From positions 9,837,814 to 9,901,813 of the forward strand of contig CP136063.1 in the NCBI GenBank assembly GCA_032622095.1: a stretch of DNA of 64,000 bases, in the 5' to 3' direction. Below are positions 1 through 14,000 of the stretch, piece after piece (the stretch's first letter is position 1; each line of letters opens with the position of its first letter). Both the position numbers and the translations under genes were made by a program. The notes under the pieces were generated by a model. That model ran no database searches and was not told where the DNA came from. It saw nothing but the letters and a program-made list of their open reading frames with translations. The stretch comes from Siphonodentalium dalli. Lineage: Eukaryota > Mollusca > Scaphopoda > Gadilida > Siphonodentaliidae.

Positions 1-1468
1 TAAAGGGTTATATAACACTCCCATATGGATCCTCACGTAGAACCATGCAGACGACAGTCACCAATGCATTGTTCTCTCTGTCTGGGGCTCCATAAAGGGT
101 TATATAACACTCCCATGTGGAGCCTCACGTAGAACCATGCAGACGACAGTCACCAATGCATTGTTCTCTCTGTCTGGGGCTCCATAAAGGGTTATATAAC
201 ACTCCCATATGGATCCTCACGTAGACCCATGCAGACGACAGTCATCAATGCATTGTTCTCTCTGTCTGGGGCTCCATAAAGAGTTATATAACAATCCCAT
301 GTGGAGCCTCACGTAGACCCAAGCAGACGACAGTCATCAATGCATTGTTCTCTCTGTCTGGGGCTCCATAAAGGGTTATATAACACTCCCATATGGATCC
401 TCACGTAGACCCATGCAGACGACAGTCACCAATGCATTGTTCTCTCTGTCTGGGGCTCCATAAAGGGTTATATAACACTCCCATATGGATCCTCACGTAG
501 ACCCATGCAGACGACAGTCACCAATGCATTGTTCTCTCTGTCTGGGGCTCCATAAAGGGTTATATAACACTCCCATATGGATCCTCACGTAGACCCATGC
601 AGACGACAGTCACCAATGCATTGTTCTCTCTGTCTGGGGCTCCATAAAGGGTTATATAACACTCCCATATGGATCCTCACGTAGACCCATGCAGACGACA
701 GTCACCAATGCATTGTTCTCTCTGTCTGGGGCTCCATAAAGGGTTATATAACACTCCGATGTGGAGCCTCACGTAGACCCATGCAGACGACAGTCATCAA
801 TGCATTGTTCTCTCTGTCTGGGGCTCCATAAAGAGTTATATAACACTCCCATATGGATCCTCACGTAGACCCAAGCAGACGAGTCATCAATGCATTGTTC
901 TCTCTGTCTGGGGCTCCATAAAGGGTTATATAACACTCCCATATGGATCCTCACGTAGACCCATGCAGACGACAGTCACCAATGCATTGTTCTCTCTGTC
1001 TGGGGCTCCATAAAGGGTTATATAACACTCCCATATGGATCCTCACGTAGACCCATGCAGACGACAGTCACCAATGCATTGTTCTCTCTGTCTGGGGCTC
1101 CATAAAGGGTTATATAACACTCCGATGTGGAGCCTCACGTAGACCCATGCAGACGACAGTCATCAATGCATTGTTCTCTCTGTCTGGGGCTCCATAAAGA
1201 GTTATATAACACTCCCATATGGATCCTCACGTAGACCCAAGCAGACGAGTCATCAATGCATTGTTCTCTCTGTCTGGGGCTCCATAAAGGGTTATATAAC
1301 ACTCCCACATGGAGCCTCACGTAGACCCAAGCAGACGAGTCATCAATGCATTGTTCTCTCTGTCTGGGGCTCCATAAAGGGTTATATAACACTCCCATAT
1401 GGATCCTCACGTAGACCCATGCAGACGAGTCATCAATGCATTGTTCTCTCTGTCTGGGGCTCCATAAA
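1..1468. repeat. 92-bp satellite array, about 16 copies
   Basis: Head-to-tail units of 92 bp fill the left edge and continue past it. Each unit contains TTATATAACACTCCCATATG, GCAGACGAC and GTCTGGGGCTCC. Copies differ by a few substitutions (CCATATGGATCC versus CCATGTGGAGCC) and several carry a 2-bp deletion (GACGAGTC for GACGACAGTC), so variants are shared between non-adjacent copies, as expected from unequal exchange. The short open frames seen on the minus strand follow the unit and are not genes. The GCAGACGAC...GGGGCTC core, with about the same spacing, also occurs once at 61.7 kb and inside the MITEs at 26.9, 45.6 and 49.0 kb. Confidence 0.95.
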
Positions 1469-1574
1469 TGATTCGAAAACTGATCAGGATTCAGAAGCTC
1501 GCCTTATCATTCACGCATCAATCCTAAAGGAGTATAAAACAACTCCACGGCCTGTCTTTATTAGCACTCAGGAT

Positions 1575-2642
1575 TAATAAAGAACCAAAGTCGGGCGCTT
1601 CGGGTCATATATAGACTACTAGCAGGATTACCCGGCGTTGCCCAGGTTAAAATGATGTGAAACCCTCTGCATATTGTGGATATAAGGTGTATCGTGGGAA
1701 TGATTAAATAAAAGTTTGGTGGCAATCGGCGGCAAACATTTGTTCTGCCCCTTCCCTTTTCAGCCCCTGACAACAGCGTCACTTTAGAAAATTGTAATCC
1801 GCACCATTATCTTTCTCGTAAAAAGTTACTCATAGTAGACCAGTTTGACTCGAACGGCGCCACTTTTGACATGTTTAAACTGCACCACCAGATTCCTTAT
1901 CTCATGGGGATGATTATATATGTTTCGTGGCAATCGGTGACAATTTTTTTCTGCCGCTCCCCCTTTTCTGCCCCTGAAAACAACGGCGTCACTTTAGAAA
2001 ATCCTAACCCGCAACATTATCTTTCTTTTAAAATGTTACCCCTAGTAGAACACAGACAGACTTTCGCAAATACAGATATAGATATCTGATTGTGTGACGT
2101 CACCAAGTAATACCAGTAGGACGCAGCTGTTTCGAATTTCGCGAGCGCTTTTGTCGCAATGTAGATGGGTGGGCTTAAAGCATTAATGTCGCAATCGGAA
2201 AATCTTGTTACTCTGTCTTTCAATTAGTGGTATTGCAAATGAGAATTATGAATATTGAATTACAATGAAAGTTCATTCGTAGCGTTAGTTTACCTTTTCT
2301 TGATAACATAATCCACAATAAATAACGACGCTATTGTAACTACAGTTTACACACATCGGGGTGAGTGAGAAAGTGATCGAAATTCCTGAATGTCATCACG
2401 AATGTACCTTCCTACTGTGTACATCACTTGGTACGATGCGGTACTGTATGAAACGAAATAATATATATTTAATAAGGATTAATCGTTATCGTACGAATAA
2501 TTTATATAGTACTTACATGCATGTGATAATTCATACATATACTATTTTCTGGAATCAAAAGGAAACACATAATTATGAACAAAGCAGAAGATGCATTCGC
2601 GCAGGTTCAGTCGAAATCGGTCAATGTGGAAATTTACACGAT
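1575..2642. mobile_element. Left part of an interrupted dispersed repeat
   Basis: Sequence from about 2093 to 2642 matches 42232-42775 (shared stretches include GGTGGGCTTAAAGCATTAAT and TGGTATTGCAAATGAGAATT). The stretch near 1575-1613 (GAACCAAAG...TCGGGTCATATATAG) matches the end-like sequence at 40935 and, inverted, at 43665. The copy stops at 2642, exactly where the 12.27-kb element begins, and resumes at 14913. No protein can be read from it. Confidence 0.75.
1614..2075. repeat. Insertion with internal direct duplication
   Basis: This block is absent from the related copy at 41.0 kb, where TATATAGGC runs straight into ATCTGATTTTGTGACGTCACC. It contains two diverged direct copies of about 140 bp, near 1698-1840 and 1908-2050. 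Both include CAATCGG, a pyrimidine-rich GCCCCT stretch, GTCACTTTAGAAAAT and a CATTATCTTTCT stretch. A short GC-rich CCCGGCGTTGCCCAGG motif lies near the left edge. I see no coding content. Confidence 0.6.
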
Positions 2643-2880
2643 TAGTAGAGGCTCTTATGTCCATTTTTTGGCTCCCGTGTGCATTTTGTGAAGAAATATA
2701 GCCACTATGCTCATGATGTTGCTTGATATCTGGGGCACCAGAAAACAAATGATAGACACCTGGGGGTCGCGACTGGGTGGATTTATGACGTCATCAAGAT
2801 GGCCGCCATCCAACATTTCAGAGTAGGCACTGAATCAGTTTGATTAATAGCTAGTAGTGAATTTATGGTAGGAAATATAA
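2643..2880 (+). repeat. Left terminal inverted repeat of 12.27-kb element
   Basis: Pairs with 14680-14912 on the opposite strand. Shared landmarks in order are TAGTAGAGGCTCTTATGT, TGAAGAAATATAG, TTGCTTGATATCT, CACCAGAAAACAAATG, GGGTCGCGACTGGGTGGATT and ATGACGTCATCAAGATGG. Divergence between the arms shows the insertion is old. Confidence 0.85.
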
Positions 2881-2899
2881 TATTTATCTACTGTTGTGA

Positions 2900-4100
2900 T
2901 ACTATGATAACAGGCTTCACTTTGACAGAAAAATTGACCACATTTAACCAAGATGGCCGCCAAAATGGCGACCGAAGTTCGGAAAAATGATGAATTTTCA
3001 CACATGTCTCTTAAAACATTCACGGTTGTTTGAAATCGGTGGCTAATATCAACTTAATTTTAAATACATTTGAATACCTAACCATTTGAACATGATAATA
3101 TGTCATAATTTGGGTCTTATTCATACAAAATATCGTCAAAATGTGAATTCATAAATATGCTATGAAATTTTACCAAATATCGATTTTGTAATTCAAGCCA
3201 AGTGTTAGCCAGAAAATAGCTGAATTTGATGACAAACATTTGCAACAGGTTTAAACATACAGATTGCCATATAATTACAACCAAAAAAGTGCATCTGTAT
3301 TCAAGATGGCGACCAAAATGGTTGCCAAAATTGATAAATCACTAAAATTTGTCAAATTTTCTTTGATATCACTCCTAATGTGCGATTTAGTTAATATAGG
3401 TGAATATATTTGCTCCGTGTTGGCGTAATAACATAGAGACATGAAACAATATGAATAGTTTGTGAACAATGGCTGTTTATACTCAAGAATTCGAGAGAAT
3501 GAAACTTCGAAAATGAGATGAAATCATCAAAATGGCAACCATGAACAATTTCAGAGTTGGCATTGGGTTTGGGAGGAAAATTTAGATAGTGAAATGATTA
3601 TGTTTCGCGACAAATAATACCATTGGATCACACTTCCTCTTGACGGTGCAATTTGGACCTCAAAATCCAAGATGGCTCCCAAAACGGCGACCGAAATTCT
3701 AATAATTGATGATTTTTCACACTCGCCTCTTAAATTATTCACAGCGGTTTGAAGTCGGTGGCTACTAGCAACCTTATTTTGAATGAATTATACTATCTAA
3801 TCATTCGACAACCATGATATGTTAGATTAACATATTATTATCCATATGAATCTAAATTCAGGATGGTGACTCAGATGGTTACCAAAATGGAGAAATCATC
3901 CAAATTTGCTAGTTTTCATTGATAACGCTCCTAATGTGGGTTTCAGTGACTACTGGTAAACACATTTGTTCCCCAGTTGACAAAAGTGCAAGAAATGCTG
4001 ATACAATCTTATACAATATGAATATTTGCGAAAAGTAGCTGCTTATATTCGAGATTTCATGAGAATGGAAACAGAAACCATGAAAAGTAGATAAATTCAT
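2900..4100. repeat. Internal arm with AAGATGGC motifs, inverted at 9660-10850
   Basis: Sequence around 2915-3110 (TTTGACAGAAAAATTGACC, AAGATGGCCGCCAAAATGGC, GATGAATTTTCACAC) is found reverse-complemented around 10650-10850 (GTCGCCATTTTGGCGGCC, TTTTTCTGTCAAATGG). Similar blocks recur at 3300, 3670 and 3860. These are diverged inverted and direct repeats within the 12.27-kb element and are not coding. Confidence 0.7.
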
Positions 4101-7100
4101 CTGATGTTGACCTATTTGAAAATATCAAAATCTGAATATATGCTGATTACATCCATCATTACATGTACATCGTAAATGTCCTGATTGGGTGACTCGACTG
4201 GAGAAAAATCCCTACCTCAACCATAAGGCTGTCGGTATTGAGCAATACTTTAATTACTTCCCCTTGATATCGCTCCACTTATGGGGTTTGGCTAAGAATT
4301 TTTCACTTGACTCCTGTATTGCTCATGTAATGCCATCATACTATGTCAATTCTACCGAAATTCAGCTGCTCACGGAAATTAATTGAATGGACATCACACA
4401 ATGCAGTACCCAAAAACAGTAGCGGCATATAATGCGTTGACATTACAGACATCTTCCATGTTAACAAGCTTAATAATTAGTGTATACTTAGTACATATAT
4501 ACGAATAGGAGCTAATATTTGTGTGCTTCGTTCTTATTAATATACATGTACGAAAACACAGGGTATACTTTTGTGAAACTGAGAAAATTTACAATTGCCC
4601 GTCCTTGAATAACATCTAGTTCAAATTGTGTGTGCATCAGGGGATTATATGACAGTAATTGCTTTGTCGTAGACTACCAAACGAGAGCGTTCAGATGTGA
4701 GCTCTATGTGTCTTCTGCGAAGAAGAATCGCATTGGCGGATTTCTACCAGACCTCTGCTTATTACATGCGATATATAGCGACTAGATATAAATTATGTTC
4801 AGGTTTGTACCAAAACAGAAACAGCTGTGGAGCTCTGGTCAGCTCATATGTCAACTCACTGACTCCACACCCAAGATTTGCGAAAGCGTGGCTGATTTTG
4901 ATCGAGCTAGGATAGGAAGATAGCCTCATATAATGAGTTCAATTGGTATACATGTGTATTTGAGTTCCACAGAGATAGCTTTCTGGACATCGCATATACT
5001 GCAAGTTCGTTCCGTGTATGATCCACACCTTTCTGTGCTGAACTTATACACTCATCAAGTTTATATTAGATACACCCATGTCATATTTGTCACATGTGCT
5101 ATCGAAGTTCTTTCATGCTTGCGTTATGCGTTCTCATCAATATGTCATACAAGAAACATATTCACACCAAATTTTCTTTAAATGCCTGCATTTCTGTAAT
5201 TTTATCGGCTATCGGCAATGTTCCAGATAAAATTGATAATAATTTGTCGCACCAATGCACAGTTCGACTTGGCTGTAGAGGCAATTCAACTCACCGACAT
5301 GTTGAGGTACATGTATTATTATTGAGTGGAAAGTTTGTAGTATTCTTTCCAGATGTTTTATGCAGGAACATTTGATATCCCACTACAATGAAATCAGGTC
5401 TGCAGAAAACTCAGGTCGTTAAGCGTTGTAATCGTATACCTTCCTGAGCAATAGTTGAAGTAAATTTCAGTTATGGACTCTTCAAATAGCTAAGAATCCA
5501 CAATCTTCTCTCAATTCAAGCATAACATTGTTATCTATTACTTCCAACTTTTGCGCAGTATCTATATTCCACGCTTGTTATTGGCCTACTTGTGGATCCG
5601 ACTATTATGGTTGTACGGTTTGCCAGCAAATTCTATAAACTACGTTTGTTCGATGGACAATTAAAGGATTTCGTTCGAGATTGCGGGGTTTCTGTGATTC
5701 GAAGATCTTTACTTTCTGTAAATTAACAGTTGATGTATAATGCTAATGAATGCCCCCATGTGGACGTTTTGCAAGAAATCTTAATAACGTTCCATTAAAT
5801 TATCTTGATGACCCGTCACTGTATTCATTACTTCGATGCACCACCATATGGCATGGACCAAAGACGAGCTTCAGGGGTGCTATTCACCGGCTGGGTTTAT
5901 AATATAGTCCAGGTAGTTTTACGAGGCGACGCTCAATGCGAAGCTATCGGTGGACATATCGATGGGAAGACATCGCCGCGCCATATAGGATTATCCAATC
6001 AAGGTGATTGGCGTCAATCATAGATTGACCACCGGTCACACAAACAAGCTGCGTGTAACCGTACACGTTTGTACAGATTCCAACAATGAGCGACCGAGGA
6101 AAAGGACGTGGGGCAAAATATACAACCGACGACATGAGGGGGTCTACAAACAAAATCCATATATAGGGCCGGGTGGGTGGGTGGTCCAGAGGCCGAAACA
6201 ATCGTGCTTGTGATTTTTTTCTCCAAAATGGGTTTTTTTTTTCAAACAATTTACAAGTACTGACCATGTAATGTTATTTGTAAGCATGTTAGTATCATGT
6301 TTGTTGGCATATGGCTATATAGACAGCTATAGTGACTATTTAGCCTCAGATTTAGCAACATTCTGGATTTCACAGGATCCCGTCCCACTTCTCAGTGGAA
6401 AACCGTAATTTAGTAAAAAAAAATAATGTATTACCCAGTTGTGTTACCCGAATAAAAGTAATAAAATAAAAAAAACTGTATCACAAATACTACATGGTGA
6501 ATACTCAATGATGACTAGATATCATTGACCCGATTGTTGCATAACATGAAATTGAAAAGGGTATCTCATAAATTTATAATGTCTGAAATACTGTCTTGTT
6601 CTGGCATGCAATCAAATTCATTCCTCCTGGTTATTTCTCATCTTTTTAATGATTGCAAGTAATGTTAATTTGCAGCACTTATCCAAATAAAACTGAATTG
6701 GTTATGATGAATGGCCGTTACTGTTTATTGTTCAGACAATCCCAACTGAAGGTGACGCTATTCTCCTTGAATTTACGAACTTCATCTTGAAGCTTATATA
6801 ATTAAATACTGCTCAACAAGACTAAACTACAATACTAATTGTATACTGTTATCGCTTACACATAGATGAACTGAAATAATGTGATGCATTCAGATGCTTT
6901 GAGAAACGACATTCTTCAATGTCTTCAAAGTTCAAACTAAAATCAAGAATAAAATCTGCCTGAGACTATACTGCAGACTCTAGTGCACAAATATACATAC
7001 AAATGGTTGGGTTATAATAATGCAAAATGTGGTTACGGATGGAACCAAGTTGGTAGCTCTGGTATGCATCGACAGGCAAAACCTGTGATATGCAGTAATA

Positions 7101-9659
7101 TCTGCATACATCCTTCCCGTATCATTCAGGTCTATCACCATACCAAACCACTTCAAAATTCGACAACCGACACTTCAACTTATATGGCAAAAACTTTGTA
7201 CGGATTGAATTTCATAAACAGGGCCCATGGATAACTCTGGTAGGCATTGGTAATCACAATCCGTGATATTATGCATATTCGTTCCCCATTTCTGGTCCGT
7301 CACATGTCATAGAGCATCAAAATATGACAACCGACTCTTGAGTTATGATGCAAAATGTTTGTACGGACGGACGGCTCGAGACGTCAACTATATACCCGCC
7401 GACTAATATCGGGGGTATAATAACCATATATCTATGTGTATACCTAACCAAAACAATTCCCCTCACCCACCCCGGTAGATAAGACTAAAGAGTTCTTTGA
7501 TCATGCACAAATAATTGTAGAACCCATGACTTGTTAACCACTATTTACACTGGCCAGAGTTCTCTGTCAGACAAAACACGCTCGATATATTAAGGCTATA
7601 ATGCGGTCTACGGCAATTTGTGACATACACTGTACCTACACAATGCTTTATTATTGTTGTTAGATACTGGAAATTTCAGGAAACACCTGGAAATACAGTT
7701 TATTTTTCGTTTTTTTGACCTGTGCTTTACCGATTAAGGATCTTATTGCTTGAGTCTTAATTTTACAAACTTTGCATCAAAAAAGAATAGTGGAATGGGA
7801 TTGAAAGGCAGTTAACACAGTTATTGAAGAACGGCTAAAAAACTCTGAATTTTTTTATAAAAACAAGAGAAAGGGGGTGGGTCCCTAACATTTGGAGGAA
7901 CAAATTTGCACAAATGGGGTGGTGGGTCCCTCGGGGTCGGAAAAAACACTTTTTGGGCCCTATATGTGCAATTGTTTTCCAGACCCCCCCCCCACTGCCG
8001 ACGAGCGTAACACTTTTTTGGGCATTGTGAAGAGAAGAATCAAAATATTAAAGAACAAAGAAACCGGCACCATTCACCAGCGCCGGAAAAATGATGCATG
8101 TAAAGAAATTTCTTTGGAAATAGCAGGGAAATATCCAAACAGAACCAAAACACAAACAAAATTCTTCTGAGACGTTATCATCTTGGCTCTTCATTTTCAC
8201 ACTGTGCTAATTAAAAAACCTCATTAATATCATTGAAACTCATTCTGCAGATATATAAATACAAGCATGAGTCTCCACACAATTATACCCAAAAATTATA
8301 CCGCTATACATGCCGATTGTGGCCGGTGAGTGTTCATGAATTAGTCGTAAGACGGCGTCAATTGACAGCTGACAAATCTGATTGATGGGATCAATCACAC
8401 CATCGACAGTGTGTGTCGTTTGCGCTAAAGCAAAGATACCTTTGCGTTTAGCCGCTACCATATAAACTACCTGGTTTATAAAATAGTCTCGCTTGGTGAA
8501 TAGCACCCCTGGTGTTTCGATGAGTTATTTCATCACTAAATATCCAGGCACTAGGCATAGGCATTTTTATTTCACGATATTTTTTCGTTGACAACCAGGA
8601 AGAAGTTGAGGAGCCGTTACTGTCACTTGCTGGACTCGACATGGAGAATGACAAACCTTAGGCTATTTTTGCCCGATACTGATGTTTTGACATATTCTAA
8701 AATAAACTGACATGCATTAACTCGGTTATGTGCACAGCTCTGTTAGACTACATCAAAGTGAATATGCAATGTATCTGCTATGAGGTCAGTGGCCGTATCT
8801 GTATCATGGACTCTCCATTCCACAACCGAAGCAAACATTCGATATGGATTCTCCGATATGCAGTCGGAGAGTTTGTGGTGAGCTCTGTTAGCTTGCGAGA
8901 TGAGTTTGTAATTCAACTGTAGTTGCTGGGGTGAGTTGGTTGTAGATAGACTACCATCGATGTGACCATCTATTGGACGAAGTAACAAGAGTGGTACATG
9001 TGCGGACTCACATCTTGAGAAGTGTGACAATGTCTCAACTATTCAAACGAATTTCGGGTGATGAAACACAGATATGCCAAAAACAAGAAACTGAACCATG
9101 CAATATCCCCTTATTGTATCTTATTAGACACAACTGTTTCATAATTAGATACGAAATACTGTTTGCACTAACATGTAATGCCTGTGTATTTCTAAGTTGA
9201 GCAATTATATTTCCCGGTGGAAGTATGATAGCAATGCAACTTCGACTTCGATGAAGTCAAGGTGTGATATTTTCCCTGAATCTTCTAAATTTTTGTGGCC
9301 GGGCGAAATCAACGTGGTCAACAATTCATCAAGAATAGGCAACGAATAAAGCAGATCTGCCCCAAACGAAATAATATAGGCATAAAGTTGGATTTCTGTC
9401 TGTATTATGACTGCAGGGATTCTTTTGCGTTCGAGTACTCGTTATGCTCTTATAATGATTCAGTCAGCACATATCCGGTTTGACTTCCTTCCCAGGAAAC
9501 GGGCAGGATCGTTTAAATTATATTGGGCAATTTCGTGTTTCTAAGAGTCCATTCTGATATATTCTCGATTATAAACAAACTATGTTTGGTCAAACATAGT
9601 CACAATATAACTTAACATGATAGTATCTAATTTAGATTGGGCGAATATATCCAATTCCT
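4101..9659. other. Non-coding interior of the 12.27-kb element
   Basis: I see no supported gene here. A short phrase, GGGGTGCTATTCACC, occurs near 5875 and, inverted, near 8490-8510, so this interior shares another dispersed repeat. A hairpin repeat lies at 7385-7425. Runs of C and G near 7870-7995 are low complexity. Minus-strand open frames at 8240-8654 read as plausible peptide for short stretches but break, overlap the dispersed repeat, and match no family I recognise. Confidence 0.5.
7385..7425. repeat. Short hairpin motif of a dispersed repeat
   Basis: ATACCCGCCGAC and ATCGGGGGTATA are near inverted copies separated by a few bases, preceded by GTACGGACGGACGG. This looks like the end of a small interspersed element. 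The exact family is not identified. Confidence 0.5.
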
Positions 9660-10850
9660 TTGCTAAATGCCATTTGAGAATATAAACATTTGTCACATTT
9701 TATAACTGAGTTTTGGCGGCCATTCTGGCGACCATCTTGGGTCAAATAGATCAATGTCGAGTGTAATTGAATGAGACTAACGATATTTAAAACTGTGTAC
9801 ACTTTTGTTTATTTTATTATGCCTATTTCTGTCCAATGTTAATCTAGAACCTCGAGAAGCAAGTTTATTTGTGAAATTACATAGCGCATTATTTAATTTG
9901 CATTTTTCGGAGTATGGACAACAATTAGACACAAATTACAGCATCATATGTTTTCCAAAGAACTTGGTGTCATGACTGATAAAAACAAAGACAAGTCCTA
10001 CTCGCCAAAGTTTACGAATACCGAAAATGATGTAAGGGGCATGTGTAACAATTCAACACATTTCTATATTTCGGTCGCCATTTTGACAGCCATCTTGGTT
10101 TTTTTATCAATCTTGTTCTTTCAAAAGGAAGCTTGGTGCAATTTTATCATTGCCGTAGAAATATTGTTTATTTTCTGTGTTAAATTTTCTTCATCACTCA
10201 GTGCCCATTCTGCAATTTTGTGTGGCTGCCATGAAGATGATTTGACTTAATATTTTCGTGGTATAATTCTGTTGAATTCTTGGGTATAAGCAGCTATATG
10301 GTTCACCAAATTTACAAATTATTCCATAAGTCCATGGATTTACGCGAAAAAGTAGCACATATTCACATATATTTACTTTTCCCAAACACATGAGTGATAT
10401 CAATAAAAATTGGACAGATTTTGGTGATTTCTCCATTTTGGCAGCCATCTTGGCCGCCATCTTAAACGAAAATGCACTATTTTCAGTGTAACTATATGGC
10501 AATTCACATATTTAAAATATTTTTACATTATCTTCTTCAAATTTAGTTATTTTCTGTTCAACTCTTGGCTAGAATCACATAATTGAATTTTGGTTAACTT
10601 TCATAGCACATTTTTCAATTCACATTTTAAAGATTGCTGGCAGGAATGAGATCCGAAATATGACATATTATGTTGTAGAAATGGTTGGATATTATAATTT
10701 ATTCAAATTTAGGTCTTTATTCGTTACAAATTTCAAACATCGGTTAATGATTCAAGAGGAAAGTGTGAAAAATCATCAATTTTCCAAATTTCAGTCGCCA
10801 TTTTGGCGGCCAGCTTGGTTTATGGTGGCCACTTTTTCTGTCAAATGGAA
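9660..10850. repeat. Internal arm, inverted partner of 2900-4100
   Basis: Contains several blocks of GGCGGCCATTCTGGCGACC, TCGGTCGCCATTTTGACAGC and CATTTTGGCAGCCATCTTGG type, in the opposite orientation to the left arm. Open frames up to 119 codons here (for example 10660-11019) are translations of the repeat. Confidence 0.65.
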
Positions 10851-11019
10851 GTATGGGGTATTCACAACCCGAAAGGGTTGTTTTACGGTAAATTGCGTAA
10901 ATGACGCAAGTATAGTTGTGACGTCAGTAATTTCTATACCCCATCAACATGAAAAAATTGTTTTTACATCCGGGCGATTCAGACCTATGGGGCCTATGGT
11001 GGGCGCCATGTTGGAATAG

Positions 11020-14000
11020 AATTGACAAATTAATAAAACGAATTTATTTTTCTTCTTCGATCAGCCTCCCTATAGCAACACTATTAAATTTGAAACACAA
11101 AATCAACCTTATTCAAAATTAAATGCTTAATGTGGATTTAGCTGACACGGGCGCATAGCATTCGGCAAACCTCGACAGATTCCGTACCGTTAAAGTTTGA
11201 AAATTACGTCCCCTGGCAAGCCATAGCAACGTTAATTTGAGATGATGACGTATTTTCTTTACAAGATGGTGGCGCTCTTTTATTTGCGAAATTTGAAACT
11301 GAATTGCTTGTTATCGCTCGTATTTTAAATGTACAACGGTATCACCGCACGTAGGCGTTAAGAACAAACGAGAAAACACAAGCGAAGATAGCACAACGAG
11401 CCCATTACTGGAATGACTTTGATGTCAAAGCAGTCAAAAGAAGAAGAATAACAACAACAACTTGTTTTGAACTTGGAAGTTTAAAACTGAAAATCAGTCA
11501 GTCGGAAAAAGAAACTCAATGACGAATCTGTGACTGAAAAAAAATATGAAAATGAAGGTCACTGGAGTGAAATGTGGACTGGTCTGTGCAGACTGATCAC
11601 CACCGCGATTTGACTTGTTCTGTTATTTAGTGATTACAGATTAGTAAATTTAGTTATCAGCTCAGCCTCATCCACTCACTGTGAATGTGACTCAGGTCAA
11701 AATTCAATTCTAGCCATCTACAGAGCAGTCAACACACAGATGTAACAAACATGTAAAACCCAGTGAATTGGTGACTAACAAAGTGAGTCGTTTATCTTCT
11801 TGTTGAGCGAAGGAAAAGAAGAATATCTCCCAATCCCAACTGGTCTCGGCACACTGCAGAGTTCATGCGCAGTGACTGGTGAGAGGATATGCTTCTGGGC
11901 CAACTTTCCATCTGTGTGTATGAATTCTGTTTCCTGTGATGGACACATCAAGTTAAATATAATAATTATAATGCACGGTGATAAGTTTTAGCATTCTCAC
12001 ATATTAAATAATTCATGATTTTAACACTGTGTTCTCGATTTAGACCTTAAGCATTAAGCGGGAGCTTGACCAGCATGGCTAGCATATATATTAACTAGTG
12101 GCTATTTGTGGAAAAAATATTAAATATAGCCCTGCGTACTTGCTATTGTCGACTTGACACATTGAGATTGGAATAATATGTATGCTAAACATAATAATTC
12201 CAGGCAACTTAGTTGAACTGTCACGACCTTCTAGTTATACATGACTAATGAGGCAATCATATAAATGTTTAATCTAGTAGCAATTTCTCAGACCATGCCA
12301 TGAACATCTATGTATCTATGCCTGTCAAGAATAATGCCATTCCTCCCGGGCAATTATTAAAATGTTTGTATACTATCAGATGCCTATTAACCAATAGTGG
12401 CAGCATGTGTCGCATGATTAGTAATTTTAGATAAAATTCTCAACGATGATTAAGTTTTTTGACAAAGAGACATACATGTATAGAATTAAATTGAAATAGA
12501 ATTAAATAGAATTAAATTTCCATCAATATTGTTAATTTCAGTCTAGGTCTCCGCTATTACTATTATTGACCATCACAATGCTTAGACATCTGAGAGTACG
12601 ATAAAAGCTCATAAAAGTCACGAACAAGCATGCAATCTCGAGCTGGGACCACCCTTAATACTTGTTTCTTATCATCTACTTCACAGAAGGGGTCACCCCT
12701 AAGTAATAACCATATAGGAAATGTACAGAACATACCACTATTGCACAATGACATCAGTTTGATTGATCTAAATTATTTATCTACTTCAGCCCCAAAACAA
12801 TAGTCATTTGGCAAATTATCTCATTCCTTTTTGAAGTGCCTATCATCTACTGAAGTTGGATCCTACCATAGGCCATAAATTATGTCTCATTGAGTCATTG
12901 TGCCCCATCTACGTAACCCTTTATTCATAAAAATGTATTCAGTATTATATGTGAATTTATCCAACAAAGATATTTTTCGCTTAAAGGTCCTCAATGATTC
13001 AATCCGAATCAATAGTCCCCATATCATCAGATTCCAACAACAAGAAGATTTTTTGAAATGCCGCTTCAGTTGACAGAATCGATAAATCTCCAAAAAAAAC
13101 TGCAGTCAATTATAGCATAAAATTGACAAAAACTTGTAATTTATTAACTTTGTGCTCAACGAATATTGCTCATTTGTCAAACATCTGACAAACACAAAAA
13201 AAAACAGTTGATTTTAGAATTATCTATCTTCATCTGCAATTTGGTCAGAAAAAGTATTCTCGTCTGCTGTTTGCTGGGCCACCTAAAATTAAAATGATAG
13301 ATTTTAAAAATCGGTATCTGATCACTCTGAGCTTTGATGTTGTGGGTTCCTCGACTTGAATCAAATATTTTTCACCTCCGAAGTCAAGGAAATAATAATC
13401 TGCGAGGGTTAATTCGGATTGAGTACCTTTAAAATTGCAAAAATTAAATTAAAATAATTTTGCCTTGAAAATTGGTCGCTTGACCAGATTCAACCTTCAC
13501 CTGATGATTGCATTTTGAAGAAATATAGTAAAATGTGCTATATGGTTAATATCGCTTGACTGGCGCCATGAATATTGGTCTGGAAATTAGAGAAATGTTA
13601 GAGGCAATATCTCACTCTGACCCATGTCTAACTGTGGCCCACATTCCTCTATATCTGGTGCTGCGACATATTCTCGTGCAAATAGGTTTATTTGTACCTA
13701 AATATTCACATATGTTCATATATTTTTTATTCATTTAAATTTGTTTAAATCAAAATTTAGAAAAACTAACGCCATTATACACTCTGCCAGGGAACCCTGA
13801 GTCACCACACCAAATTTCGTTGAAATCTGGGCACCAAAATTAACAAAGACGCGTTGGTCTCAACTTTACTCCAGTCTTATATGTGTATATATAAACAGTC
13901 CCATGAGACATGTATTCATTTATTGGTGGACGTGTCATGGGCTCTTCATACAGGATCGCGTTCATTATTTCGAAGGTTCCATATTCCAAAGGTTCTTAGT

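Noticed and set aside
6085-6165. Short peptide start MSDRGKGRGAK resembling a histone N-terminus
   Set aside because: The similarity ends after about ten residues and a stop follows soon; upstream CCAAT boxes are common in AT-rich sequence.
8240-8654. Minus-strand frames with protein-like composition
   Set aside because: Two overlapping frames would be needed, part of the sequence is a dispersed repeat also at 5875, and no family motif is visible.
10660-11019. 119-codon plus-strand frame
   Set aside because: It overlaps the inverted arm with AAGATGGCGGCC motifs and the mirrored copy at 2.9 kb is not open.
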